Below, in pieces: positions 34,141 to 42,702 of a DNA stretch of 60,219 bases; the first letter of the stretch is position 1, and each line of letters opens with the position of its first letter. This stretch comes from Candidatus Bipolaricaulota bacterium. GTDB taxonomy: Bacteria > Bipolaricaulota > Bipolaricaulia > Bipolaricaulales > Bipolaricaulaceae. The stretch is from assembly GCA_014360995.1 (NCBI GenBank), contig JACIWL010000006.1, positions 1 through 60,219 of the forward strand, written 5' to 3'. The notes beneath the pieces are model-generated. The model made no database searches, was not told the DNA's origin, and saw nothing but the letters and a program-made list of their open reading frames with translations. Both the position numbers and the translations under genes were made by a program.

Positions 34141-35373
34141 TTATGGACTGGCCACCGAAGGCTGGGTCACCGGTGCAGAGTCATCCTTCCAGAGGACAGC
34201 GCTTTGCACTTCCTCGCGGTTGCCGTAGGCGTCTATAGCGTAGTATTCGACCTTGTGAGGCCCCTCTGGCCCAGGGATGGTGAATGGCCCGGTGTAGTGC
34301 CGCCAATCTCCGCCATCGATGCGGTAGAAAATGTTGGCCACCCCAGAGGCGTCCTCGCTCCGAAGCTCAATGGGCGTGCGGGATGTGATCCATAGCTTTC
34401 CGTCCGGAGCAAGGTAGTGGGGGTCCCCCGCGATGATCCGCGTCACCGGCGGGTGGATATCCAGGTAAATGGTGAGCGTTTTCGTGGGCTCTCGGTTTCC
34501 CAATTTGTCCACGGCGAAGTACTCCATGCGGACCATGGCCTTGTCTGGCAAGGGGAAAGGCTCCGTATACACCAAGAATTCCGTGCCATCCAAGCGGTAA
34601 AAGATCTTGTCCACGCCAACGCCCACGTCCTGGGCCACGAGGCGTACCAGGGTCCCCGGCGCCAGGGCCACAATCCCCCGCTCCCCAAGTTTGCTCAGGT
34701 CCACGGTGCGCATGGGCGTAGCCTCCGGGGGAAGCTGCACCGGCGGCGCAATTAGTGGATAAAGGTCAGGAACGAGCTCATATGGGGTATCTCCTGTGCC
34801 GTCCTTGTTGAAATCTTGCCCGCGGTAGTCCGACCAATAGTTGCCCCTCCCCTGATAATGCCAAGAGTTGTTCCGCCCTTCGTCCTTAGCAGGAAAGCCG
34901 CAGTTAAAAAGCGCGTTTTCATAAACGACATTTCCTTGAGAAGCCCCCTCGATGATGATCCCATAATCGCAGAACCCAATGGCGTTTTTGGTGATGACCA
35001 CGTCCTGGGTGGCCAAAAGGTGGATGGCGATCCTTCCCCCGAAAATGGAGTTGTTCTCGATGCGGCCATTGCGGACATTGACGAGGAAAATACCGGCCCG
35101 CTCCTGAGGATAGCGGATTTGGCAATTTCGAATAACAAAATGGGCCCGCGTGCCGTCGATGTAGATCCCATAATCCTGGGTGCGGGTGTCGATGATCCAT
35201 CCCTCGATCACGTAGGGGTCCTCGGGGGTCCCCGAGCCCTTCACCACCCCGTTTTCCCAGGTGAAGGCCTGGTCGCCGTGGATGTAGATGGGCGGCCGGG
35301 GAGCCCATCCCTGGGCCATTCCCAAGCTTGCCATGATTAGAACTCCAAGCAATATCAGCGCCCTTCTCATCAT
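34141..35373 (-). CDS. secreted NosD-like beta-helix protein with two OmpL47-type repeats
   Basis: A signal peptide (LILLGVLIMASLGMAQG) directs export. Residues about 40-200 form a right-handed beta-helix of the NosD/pectate-lyase type, with short repeating units such as GIYIDGTRAHFVIRNCQI, GIFLVNVRNGRIENNSIFGG and YGIIIEGASQGNVVYENAL. The C-terminal part has two tandem copies of an Ig-like repeat: KIFYRLDGTEFLVYTEPF...YFAVDKLGNRE and NIFYRIDGGDWRHYTGPF...YYAIDAYGNRE, the OmpL47-type pattern. The role is probably binding of carbohydrate or surface ligands, not copper loading, because there are no nos genes. A good terminator follows. GGAGGGAG precedes the ATG. Confidence 0.8.
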   Translation of the reverse strand: MMRRALILLGVLIMASLGMAQGWAPRPPIYIHGDQAFTWENGVVKGSGTPEDPYVIEGWIIDTRTQDYGIYIDGTRAHFVIRNCQIRYPQERAGIFLVNVRNGRIENNSIFGGRIAIHLLATQDVVITKNAIGFCDYGIIIEGASQGNVVYENALFNCGFPAKDEGRNNSWHYQGRGNYWSDYRGQDFNKDGTGDTPYELVPDLYPLIAPPVQLPPEATPMRTVDLSKLGERGIVALAPGTLVRLVAQDVGVGVDKIFYRLDGTEFLVYTEPFPLPDKAMVRMEYFAVDKLGNREPTKTLTIYLDIHPPVTRIIAGDPHYLAPDGKLWITSRTPIELRSEDASGVANIFYRIDGGDWRHYTGPFTIPGPEGPHKVEYYAIDAYGNREEVQSAVLWKDDSAPVTQPSVASP

Positions 35374-35519
35374 CTCCCTCCTTTTCCGCCGGCTGACTCA
35401 ATCCTACCTTCTAAGGAGGCTTTGGCGCGGATGCCCATCACCCTTTGCCAGAACAGCTTTCCCCTTTTTTGGAGACAAACCGACCCCGCCCCAACCCCCT
35501 CAACTCAAAGCATCCCAGC

Positions 35520-36791
35520 TTACCGCAAAACCTCCAGATCCAGGAGCTCGGCGAGAACTCGGGGAAGAACTACCGACCCATCTTTTTGCTGGTTCTGCTC
35601 AAGGATCGCGGCAAAGAGGCGGGAGGTGGCCAAACCTGAGCCGTTTAGAGTGTGCACGTACCGGGGTTTTCCACCTTGAGCGGGCCGATAGCGAATATTT
35701 CCCCTTCGGGCTTGGAAATCCTCGCAATTTGAGCAGGAAGAAACCTCGTAATATCGGCCTTGGGCGGGAAGCCAGACCTCAAGGTCAATGGTTTTGGCTG
35801 ATTGAAAAGCCAGATCCTGGGTGGGAAGGAGGGTGACCCGATAATGGAGCCCCAAAAGCTGAAGCACTTTTTCCGCGTGGGCTACGAGCTCTTCTAGAGC
35901 CTGATAGGATGCTTCCGGGGTAGTGTAGTGAAAAAGCTCCACCTTGTTAAACTGGTGAACCCGGATCAATCCCCGCTGCTCCTCTCCGTACGCTCCCGCC
36001 TCCCTTCTAAAGCAGGGGGTATAGGCAACATAGCGAAGGGGAAGTTTTTCTTCTTCCAAGATTTCGTCGCGATGGAGATTGGCCAACAGGGATTCGGCGG
36101 TAGGGTTCAAATAAAGTTCGTCCTCCGGGCAGTAATAAAGTTCCTCGGCGAATTTGGGAAGTTGCCCGGAAACGAAGAAGGAGGTAGGGTTGGCCAAAAT
36201 GGGCGGAAGGACGGGAATATAGCCGTGCTCCCGCACATGGAGCTCGAACATCCAGTGGATGAGGGCCATCTCTAGCCTTGCTCCTTGGCCGATATAGAGG
36301 GGAAAGCGGGCTCCAGTGGTCTTGGCTGCCCGTTCCATATCCAAAAGCCCAAGTTTTTCAGCCAAAGCCAGGTGATTTTGGGGAGGGAAGTCGAATTTTG
36401 GGGGCTCGCCCACCACTTTTAGGACAACCTTTTCCTCCTTGGTCCCCATGGGGACGGAGTCGTGGGGGATATTGGGGAGGGAAAGGAGGGCCTTTTCCAG
36501 CTCCCTTTCGATTTCGGAGAGCCTTGCTTCCAGGCGTTTTCTTTCTTCGGCCAGGGCCTTAAGCTCGCTTAAGAGGACTTCTTTTTCGGCGTTTCGGCCC
36601 TCTTTGGCCAAGGCGGCCACCTTTTCGGAGCCCTCGTTTTGGTGGCGGCGGATCTCGTCCACTTTTTGCTGGAGCTTTCGTCTTTCTTCATCGAGCTCCA
36701 AGAGCGGCCGAAGCTCTATGGATGGGTCCCGCCTTTTGAGCCTTTCTTCAACGCCGGCAGGGTCCTCTCTAATCCTCCGAATATCCAACAT
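35520..36791 (-). CDS. serS: serine--tRNA ligase
   Basis: SerRS charges tRNA-Ser. The N-terminal tRNA-binding coiled coil (about residues 30-100, rich in Glu/Lys/Arg) is followed by the class II catalytic core: motif 1 GARFPLYIGQGARLEMALIH, motif 2 VAYTPCFRREAGAYGEEQRG, and motif 3 LNGSGLATSRLFAAILEQNQ. The serine site TAE is visible in YLNPTAESLLANLHRDE. 423 aa is normal. The promoter directly in front leaves a leader of only about three bases. Confidence 0.97.
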   Translation of the reverse strand: MLDIRRIREDPAGVEERLKRRDPSIELRPLLELDEERRKLQQKVDEIRRHQNEGSEKVAALAKEGRNAEKEVLLSELKALAEERKRLEARLSEIERELEKALLSLPNIPHDSVPMGTKEEKVVLKVVGEPPKFDFPPQNHLALAEKLGLLDMERAAKTTGARFPLYIGQGARLEMALIHWMFELHVREHGYIPVLPPILANPTSFFVSGQLPKFAEELYYCPEDELYLNPTAESLLANLHRDEILEEEKLPLRYVAYTPCFRREAGAYGEEQRGLIRVHQFNKVELFHYTTPEASYQALEELVAHAEKVLQLLGLHYRVTLLPTQDLAFQSAKTIDLEVWLPAQGRYYEVSSCSNCEDFQARRGNIRYRPAQGGKPRYVHTLNGSGLATSRLFAAILEQNQQKDGSVVLPRVLAELLDLEVLR

Positions 36792-36801
36792 GGCCTAAAG
36801 G

Positions 36802-36830
36802 ATGGTAGCTCTGTACCTTAACTTCTGCAA
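36802..36830 (-). promoter_or_regulatory. serS promoter, nearly leaderless
   Basis: On the minus strand TTGCAG (36830-36825) and TACCAT (36807-36802) are 17 bases apart, and the ATG lies ten bases after the -10 hexamer. Confidence 0.55.
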
Positions 36831-36965
36831 AACCCTTGGGGTTTGCAAGTTGTCCACCCTTGTTGAGGCCCAAAAAGGCAACACCACTTATTTGCAGACA
36901 AATATTGATAACACGGATGGTTTATAACGTAAAGCAATTGTGGCTTTGTTTTATCAAATTTTGAG

Positions 36966-37908
36966 CTAATCTAAAAAAGAGGCTTCGGCTCCTCCAGCAG
37001 GTTTTACTTCAAACATATTGATTTGAAGACCGAATTTTTGATAATAAGTTTCGCTCAAGCTTTTGACGTACCTTTCTTTTATTTGAAGTGGAATAAGGTG
37101 AAGGGTACTTCCTCCAAAACCTCCCCCAATTAGGCGTGCCCCTAAAGCTCCTAACTGTAAGCCTGTTTCTACCAAAAAATCAAGTTCAGGTATACTTACA
37201 TCAAAGAGATCCCGAAGAGAAACATGAGAATTCGTAAGTAATTTACCGACTGCGCTTGCGTCACTCACTTCGAGAGCTCGAATCATGTCAAGGACCCGCA
37301 AATTTTCTTCTACCACATGTTTTGCTCGATAATATAGTAACTTGGGCATTTCATCTTTTACACGCTCCAAAGATATTAAGTCAAGATCTCGTAAGGACAA
37401 GTCTGCTTTTTTAAGTTTTTTAGAAAACCATTTTACGGCCTCTTCGCATTCCTGGCGGCGTTGAGCATATCCGGTATAAGAAAGGCTTCTTCTGACTCCG
37501 CTATCGACGATTAAAAAGGCAACTTCTTTCAAGTTAACAGGAACTAATTGGTATTTTAAGGTCAAAGTATCTAGAAAAATTGCGGATGAGGATTGCGCAA
37601 AATAAGAAACATATTGGTCCATTATTCCGCATGGCACACCAACAAAATTATTTTCTGCACGTTGACAAAGCTTCACTAGCTCCAATCCATCTAACTCAAA
37701 GCCATATAGGTGTTTCAAACCTAAAGCAAAAGCCACTTCCAATGAAGCTGAGCTGGAAAGGCCAGCTCCCAAGGGCACATCGCTCACAATGGCGGCTTCA
37801 AAACCAAAGGGAATTTCACCGAGAGCCCGGAATTCCTCGAGTATCCCCACAATGTAGTCGCTCCATTCGTTTTTTTTTTGTGGACATCTCAGTGGTAGTA
37901 TCCCGGCA
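36966..37908 (-). pseudogene. galK: galactokinase, N terminus removed by IS256-family element
   Basis: Galactokinase phosphorylates galactose to galactose-1-phosphate (Leloir pathway). The surviving 313 codons hold the ATP loop VPLGAGLSSSASLEVAFA, the catalytic-Asp segment GVPCGIMDQ, and the C-terminal LGARLIGGGFGGSTLHLI. The front of the protein, including the GRxNLIGEHxDY signature, is missing: the frame runs open through EWSDYIVGILEEF up to 37908, where the IS inverted repeat begins. Codon use is AT-rich (many AAA, TTT, ATA codons), unlike every neighbour, and no other gal gene is close. This indicates lateral acquisition and later inactivation. A short product from ATG 37850 would lack the sugar-binding residues. 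Confidence 0.85.
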
Positions 37909-39086
37909 ATTGTGTCTGAGGGGCATCATGGCAGCCTTCCCAGAAAACCCAGACGGAAAGGAGGAAGGCCGCCATGCAGGAACAAAAACGCAAGGACATC
38001 CTAGATAAATTTAGGAAGAGAACAAGGTCATGGTCAAGGGACTTTTGAAGCTGATGGTGGAGGAGCGGACCATGTACCTGGAGGAGCACCCCACCAAGGG
38101 CAACGGGCACTGCACGCGGGATCTCTTAACCCTCCACGGCCCCATCGAGGATCTGCGGGTACCCCGCGTCCGGGAGGGGGATTTCCGGCCGGCGATCCTC
38201 CCCGAGCGGAGAAGGGCTTCCTTGGAGCTCTCCGAGGGATCTTCCCCTCTACGCTGCCGGGGCCAGCACCCGGGCCATCTCTCGGTTCTTGGAGGTAATC
38301 TACGGAGCACTCTACTCCTCGCAAAGTATTTCCCATCTCACCCAGGTAGTGGAAGAAGAGGTCAAGGCCTGGCGGGAACGACCTTTGAACCCAGAGTACT
38401 ACGCGATCTTCCTCGACGGGACCTTCCTCCACATCCGGCGAGGTCAAACAGCCAAGGAACCGGTGTACCTGGCGTTGGGGATCCTTCCCGATGGAAGAAG
38501 GGAGATCTTGGGTTTCTGGTTGTTGGGAGCGGAAGGGGAAAGCACGGAAAACTGGGAAGAAGTACTGAAGGAGCTCCGACGTCGTGGGGTGGAAAGGGTC
38601 CGGACTTTCATCAGCGATGACCTCCCTAGGTTTGAGGAGGCAATCAAGAAGATCTTCCCCAAAAGCCAGTGGCAGCTTTGTGTACTCCACGCCGTGCGCG
38701 ATAGCCTCAACGAGGTGAGGAAGGGGATCGGCAAGGGGTGGCCGAGCGCCTCCAGGCGGTGTACAAGCCGGAGAGCTTGAAGGAAGCCGAAGAAGCGCTG
38801 AAAGAGTTGCGCGCTAGATGAGGAGAAGTGGGAAACGAAGGCTTCGGCCTTGCTGGCCTTTCTGAACCATCCTTCCAAGCTTCGGCGGTATCTTTACACC
38901 AACTTTCGCGCCTTTGTAAGGGAGTGAAAAAGAGGACCAAAGCTGTGGAAATCTTCGTCCATGAAGGGGCGGTGGAGAAGCTTCTGTACCTGGTCCTATC
39001 GAGCCTGAAGGAGAGGTTGTTGGCAAAGAGGTTGCGAAGATTTACGGAAATTGGGTCAGGAAGATACTATGCTTTTCAGACACAAT
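37909..39086. mobile_element. degenerate IS256-family insertion sequence
   Basis: Imperfect terminal inverted repeats of 18 bases (37909-37926 and 39069-39086, sharing ATTGTGTCTGA and GCAT, 15 of 18 identical) enclose a frameshifted mutator-type transposase. No 8-9 base direct repeat is visible outside the ends, as expected if one flank was later lost or if flanking DNA was deleted: the missing 5' part of galK is not on the other side. Total length 1178 bp suits a slightly shortened IS256-type element. Confidence 0.75.
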
Positions 39087-39088
39087 AA
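37974..39088 (+). pseudogene. IS256/mutator-family transposase, multiple frameshifts
   Basis: Pieces of one transposase occur in successive frames. They are MQEQKRKDILDKF at 37974, then HCTRDLLTLHGPIEDLRVPR (frame of 38030), then the core from about 38235 with IFLDGTFLHIRRGQTAKEPV and TFISDDLPRFEEAIKKIFP (frame of 38289), then AERLQAVYKPESLKEAEEAL after 38730, then LAFLNHPSKLRRYLYTNF, and last AVEKLLYLVLSSLKERLLAK to 39088. The two visible catalytic aspartates are in LDGTF and SDDLP. At least four frameshifts and an internal stop rule out an active protein unless supplied in trans. Confidence 0.8.
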
Positions 39089-39178
39089 ACGAGACACTAT
39101 GAACAAATCGGATTCGCACGATAAGATACCAAGGTAACGGAAAAACTTGGAACCGCTGATGGTCTCTTTGGCATCTTG

Positions 39179-39195
39179 TACTATTGAGGGCCATG
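39179..39195 (+). promoter_or_regulatory. -10 element with leaderless start for RNase Z-like gene
   Basis: TACTAT at 39179-39184 lies exactly eight bases before the ATG at 39193. No Shine-Dalgarno sequence and no -35 at the normal distance are visible. The promoter stands just outside the right end of the IS element. Confidence 0.5.
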
Positions 39196-40038
39196 AAGGC
39201 TATTGTCTATTCCAAGGCCCTCTACTCCACGTGGATCTACTATGCCCCGGACCGCATCCTCTTTGATTGCGGGGAGGGGGTGAGTACTATCCTGGAAAAT
39301 AAGGTCTTCGCCATAAAGCACGTGTTCCTCTCCCATGGACATGCCGACCACATCTCCGGCCTCATGGGCCTCATCAATATCCGCAATAACGCCATGGGCG
39401 ATACCGAAAAGGAGCTCAAGATCTACTACCCAGCCGGAAACTTCTTCGTCTCCGAACTCATCTCTTACTTTGCCCGCACGAACAGAAACCTCAAGTACGA
39501 ACTGGAATGGATCCCCCTTCAACCTGGGGATAAAGTGACCCTCCTCCAGGGACGCCACGCCCGCTACATCGAGGCCTTCGCCACCATCCACTCCCGCGGG
39601 GAGACTTCCCTTGGGTATAATGTCGCCGAGGTCCGCCATCGCCTAAAACCAGAATATCGGGACCTCCCGCAAGAGGAAATCGTCCGCTTGGTGCGGGAGG
39701 GGAAAAAGGAGGAGATCACCGAGAAATATGTGCAGTATCTGTTTTCTTATGCCGGCGACTCCGTCCCCCTGAACCCCAACCTCGTCAAGGGAACGGAGGT
39801 CCTGTGCCATGAGGCGACCTTCCTTTCCGATGAAGACCGCAAGGAATTCAAGCACTCCACGGTTTGGGAGGCGATCGAGGTGGCCAAAAAGGCAGAGGTA
39901 CAAAAGGAGCTAATTCTCTTCCACATCTCCAGCCGCTACAGGGACGAACTTCGCGAGCTGGAAAGGAAAATCGAAGGAATGGGCCTTCCCTTTAAAGTCC
40001 GGCTCATTCCCCCAGGAGAAGTGGTGGAGATCGAATAA
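39193..40038 (+). CDS. RNase Z-like metallo-beta-lactamase-fold protein
   Basis: The metal-binding signature is FLSHGHADHISGLMGL, followed by the distant HEATF and HSTVWEAIEVAKKA, FHISSRYRDEL, which follow the order of tRNase Z (3' processing of tRNA precursors). The first motif reads SHGHADH in place of the usual THxHxDH, and the exosite arm expected in tRNase Z is only partly recognisable (SLGYNVAEVRHRLKPEYRDL may be it). 281 aa is close to the short bacterial form. The protein is probably tRNase Z or a close relative. ATG 39193 is chosen because of the adjacent -10 element. It is followed by the aminotransferase gene after 11 bases. Confidence 0.75.
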   Translation: MKAIVYSKALYSTWIYYAPDRILFDCGEGVSTILENKVFAIKHVFLSHGHADHISGLMGLINIRNNAMGDTEKELKIYYPAGNFFVSELISYFARTNRNLKYELEWIPLQPGDKVTLLQGRHARYIEAFATIHSRGETSLGYNVAEVRHRLKPEYRDLPQEEIVRLVREGKKEEITEKYVQYLFSYAGDSVPLNPNLVKGTEVLCHEATFLSDEDRKEFKHSTVWEAIEVAKKAEVQKELILFHISSRYRDELRELERKIEGMGLPFKVRLIPPGEVVEIE

Positions 40039-40049
40039 AGGAGGTGCTG

Positions 40050-41369
40050 GTGGGGAAATACATTCGGATCGTGACGGAGGTGCCTGGGCCGAAATCCCGG
40101 GCAGTTATGGCGGAGAAGGAAAAGTGGGTGGCACGCCCGCTGAGCCCGCTTGCCCCCTTCTTTGTGGCCAAGGCGGAGGGCACGGTGGTAGAGGATCTCG
40201 ACGGGAACAGGTTCCTCGACTTCACTGGCGGCTGGGGGTGCTTGAATATCGGCCACAACCATCCCAAGGTCCTCGCCGCCGTGCGCGCTCAACTCGAGCG
40301 CTACGTCCACACGGACTTCACCGCCGTCCCTTATGAGCCCTATGTGGAGCTGTCCAAAAGGCTCGCCCAGCTTGCGCCCGGTCCCTCCCCGAAAAAGTGC
40401 GCCCTCTTCAACTCCGGAGCGGAGGCCGTGGAGAACGCGGTGAAGATCTCCCGAGCCTTCACGGGAAGAAAAGCAGTCTTGGTCTTTGAAAACGCCTTCC
40501 ACGGCCGGACCCTTCTCACCATGACCATGACCCACAAAGCCATCCCCTATAAGGCCGGATTTGGTCCCTATGCACCGGACGTCTTCAGGCTTCCTTACCC
40601 CTACCCCTATCGCAATCCTGTTCCTATGGCGGAAATTGAGCGCCGCCTTCTTTCCTTGGTCGATCCCAAGGAAGTGGCCTGCTGTGTAGTGGAGCCGGTT
40701 ATCGGGGAGGGAGGGTTTATTGTTCCACCCCCGGAGTTCCTGCCGTTCCTCAGGGAGCTGGCCAACCGCTACGGGTTCCTTTTAGTTTGCGACGAGGTGC
40801 AAAGCGGGGTAGGAAGGACCGGGAAGTTCTTCGCCTGCGAGCACTTTGGGGTGGAACCAGACCTCATTTGCCTGGCCAAATCCATCGCCGCCGGGCTTCC
40901 CCTTTCGGCGGTGATCGGAAAGGCGGAAATCATGGACGCCCTCATCCCCGGGGCCATCGGCACCACTTTTGGGGGGAATCCCGTGGCCTGTGCCGCGGCC
41001 CTGGCCGTCTTGGACATCCTTGAAGAGGAGGGCTTACTTGCCCGCGCCGTGCGCCTTGGCGAGCTTTTGAAGCGCGAACTTACGCGCATGGCCGAGAAAT
41101 TCCCGGTGATCGGGGAAGTGCGGGGATTGGGGGCAATGGTGGGGATCGAACTCGTGAAGAATAAAGAGACCAAAGAGCCGGCGCCGGAGGTGGCGAAGGC
41201 CGTGCAGCAGGAAGCGCTGCGCCGCGGGGTGATCTTCGCCACGGCCGGACTCTATGGAAATGTCATCCGCTTCCTCCTCCCCCTTACCACTCCGGAAGAT
41301 GCGGTATACGAGGGCCTGGAAGTCTTGGAGCAGTCCCTCCAAACGGTTTTGGCTAGGTCACCCGTGTGA
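40050..41369 (+). CDS. class III PLP-dependent aminotransferase (4-aminobutyrate aminotransferase-like)
   Basis: The fold type I aminotransferase has FTGGWGCLNIGHNHPKVLAA, FNSGAEAVENAVKISRAFTG, NAFHGRTLLTMTMTHKA, the DEVQSGVGRTGKFFA motif, and the PLP lysine in CLAKSIAAGLPLSAVIG. It is most like GABA/ornithine/diaminobutyrate-type omega-aminotransferases, the exact substrate being open; related archaeal enzymes act on broad amino acids. The GTG at 40050 has AAAGGAGG five bases upstream (40037-40044). It is probably co-transcribed with the RNase Z-like gene. A perfect terminator hairpin follows at 41395. Confidence 0.88.
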   Translation: MGKYIRIVTEVPGPKSRAVMAEKEKWVARPLSPLAPFFVAKAEGTVVEDLDGNRFLDFTGGWGCLNIGHNHPKVLAAVRAQLERYVHTDFTAVPYEPYVELSKRLAQLAPGPSPKKCALFNSGAEAVENAVKISRAFTGRKAVLVFENAFHGRTLLTMTMTHKAIPYKAGFGPYAPDVFRLPYPYPYRNPVPMAEIERRLLSLVDPKEVACCVVEPVIGEGGFIVPPPEFLPFLRELANRYGFLLVCDEVQSGVGRTGKFFACEHFGVEPDLICLAKSIAAGLPLSAVIGKAEIMDALIPGAIGTTFGGNPVACAAALAVLDILEEEGLLARAVRLGELLKRELTRMAEKFPVIGEVRGLGAMVGIELVKNKETKEPAPEVAKAVQQEALRRGVIFATAGLYGNVIRFLLPLTTPEDAVYEGLEVLEQSLQTVLARSPV

Positions 41370-42702
41370 GGAAAGAAAAAGAGTAGCCGGGAAGGCGGAG
41401 GGCTTTGGCGCAAAGCCCTCCGCTTTCTTTTTCCCGAAAGCGGCCGGGGGGGAGGGGCAAAACCGCCTCCTCTGCCCCGGCGTTCAGGGCTAAAAGGACT
41501 TCCCTTTCGGCATAAGGTCGGCCAAAAAGCAAGGCTCGACCACAAGCAAAGTAAAAGCGTAGGCCGCCGCGGCGGAGAGTTTCTTCCTCTTTTCTCAGGC
41601 TAACGAGCCTCTTGAACATTGAAAGGATGGGATGATGTGGGTAAACCTCTTCCCAGGGAAAACAGCGGCGGCAATCTGGATCCTCCCCGCCCAAAAGACC
41701 AACCTCATCGCCGTAGTAAATGGCCGGCGCCCCCGGATAGGCAAAAAGAAAGGCCGCAGCCAAAAGAAGCTTTCGCTGGTCGTTTTTGGCAAGGGTCAGA
41801 AAGCGCGGCTTATCGTGGCTTCCCAAAAGCGTATACGAGGAGAAGTTCGCCCAACTTGGGTAGCTGCGCCAGATGTGCCAAAGATGGTGGGCAAATCGCT
41901 GAGCATCCCAGGACTCCTCGGCGAAAAAGTGCACCAACCCCTCCCAGAGCCGATAGTGCATGACCCCATCCAAAGCCCGGATGCGGAACCACGGGGTCCC
42001 AAGGCCCATCACCTCCCCTAAGACGTAGGCCTCTGGGTTCACCCCTTTCACAGCGGTGTAGATCTCGCGCACGAAATCGGGCGGAAGGTATTCCACGGTG
42101 TCGAGGCGCCATCCGTCGATCTCATATTCCTTTAGCCAAAACCGCACTACGGAAAGAAGGTAATCCCGTACGGCAGGGTTATCGTGGTTCCACTCCGGAA
42201 GAGAAGCACAGCCAGCCCAACAGGAATACCCAGGCTCTTCCTCTTCCCACACAAACCAGTCCCAATATGAAGAAGACTGCCCGCGCTCCTTGGCCTCCCG
42301 AAAGAACGGGTGCCCAGCCCCACAGTGGTTGAATACCCCGTCCAAAATAAGACGCATGCCGCGGCGGTGAAGCTCTTGGACCAAGGCTTTCAAAGCTTCG
42401 TTTCCACCCAAGACTGGATCAACCTCAAAATAGTCTTCGGTATCGTAGCGATGATTGGTGGAGGCCCGGAAAATCGGGGTGAGGTAAAGGGCGGTAACCC
42501 CAAGATCCGCAAGATAATCAAGTTTCTCGAGGATTCCCCAAAGGTCACCCCCGAAAAAACTTTGGGACGTAGGTCGCTCCCCCCACGGCCTTGTTCCCGG
42601 AGGATCGTTTTCCGGCCGGCCGTTGTGAAAGCGGTCGGGAAAAATTTGATAGAAGATGGAATCCCGCACCCAGGCGGGCGGGGCAACGCCTCTCACTTCC
42701 AT
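41353..42702 (-). CDS. GH13 alpha-amylase/neopullulanase-type glycoside hydrolase
   Basis: The enzyme hydrolyses alpha-1,4-glucans or maltooligosaccharides. Conserved GH13 regions: LILDGVFNHCG (region I), DGWRLDTVEYLP with the nucleophile Asp (II), YVLGEVMG with the acid/base Glu (III), and LLGSHDKPRF with the transition-state Asp (IV). DSIFYQIFPDRFHNG at the start is typical. There is no signal peptide, so it acts in the cytoplasm, probably on glycogen made by GlgA. ATG 42702 gives 449 aa and overlaps the permease stop by 10 bases; upstream sequence in frame is antisense to the permease. The 3' end overlaps the aminotransferase gene. Confidence 0.92.
   Translation of the reverse strand: MEVRGVAPPAWVRDSIFYQIFPDRFHNGRPENDPPGTRPWGERPTSQSFFGGDLWGILEKLDYLADLGVTALYLTPIFRASTNHRYDTEDYFEVDPVLGGNEALKALVQELHRRGMRLILDGVFNHCGAGHPFFREAKERGQSSSYWDWFVWEEEEPGYSCWAGCASLPEWNHDNPAVRDYLLSVVRFWLKEYEIDGWRLDTVEYLPPDFVREIYTAVKGVNPEAYVLGEVMGLGTPWFRIRALDGVMHYRLWEGLVHFFAEESWDAQRFAHHLWHIWRSYPSWANFSSYTLLGSHDKPRFLTLAKNDQRKLLLAAAFLFAYPGAPAIYYGDEVGLLGGEDPDCRRCFPWEEVYPHHPILSMFKRLVSLRKEEETLRRGGLRFYFACGRALLFGRPYAEREVLLALNAGAEEAVLPLPPGRFREKESGGLCAKALRLPGYSFSFLTRVT
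41395..41432 (+). terminator. terminator of the aminotransferase operon, inside the amylase gene
   Basis: A perfect 13-base-pair stem (GCGGAGGGCTTTG, three-base loop, CAAAGCCCTCCGC, 41395-41423) is followed by TTTCTTTTT on the plus strand. It sits within the last codons of the convergent amylase gene, where it encodes the AKAL region. Confidence 0.88.

Noticed and set aside
36831-36870. Hairpin TGCAAAACCC/GGGTTTGCA between serS and galK
   Set aside because: The stem needs a bulge and no T-tract follows on either strand; not called a terminator.
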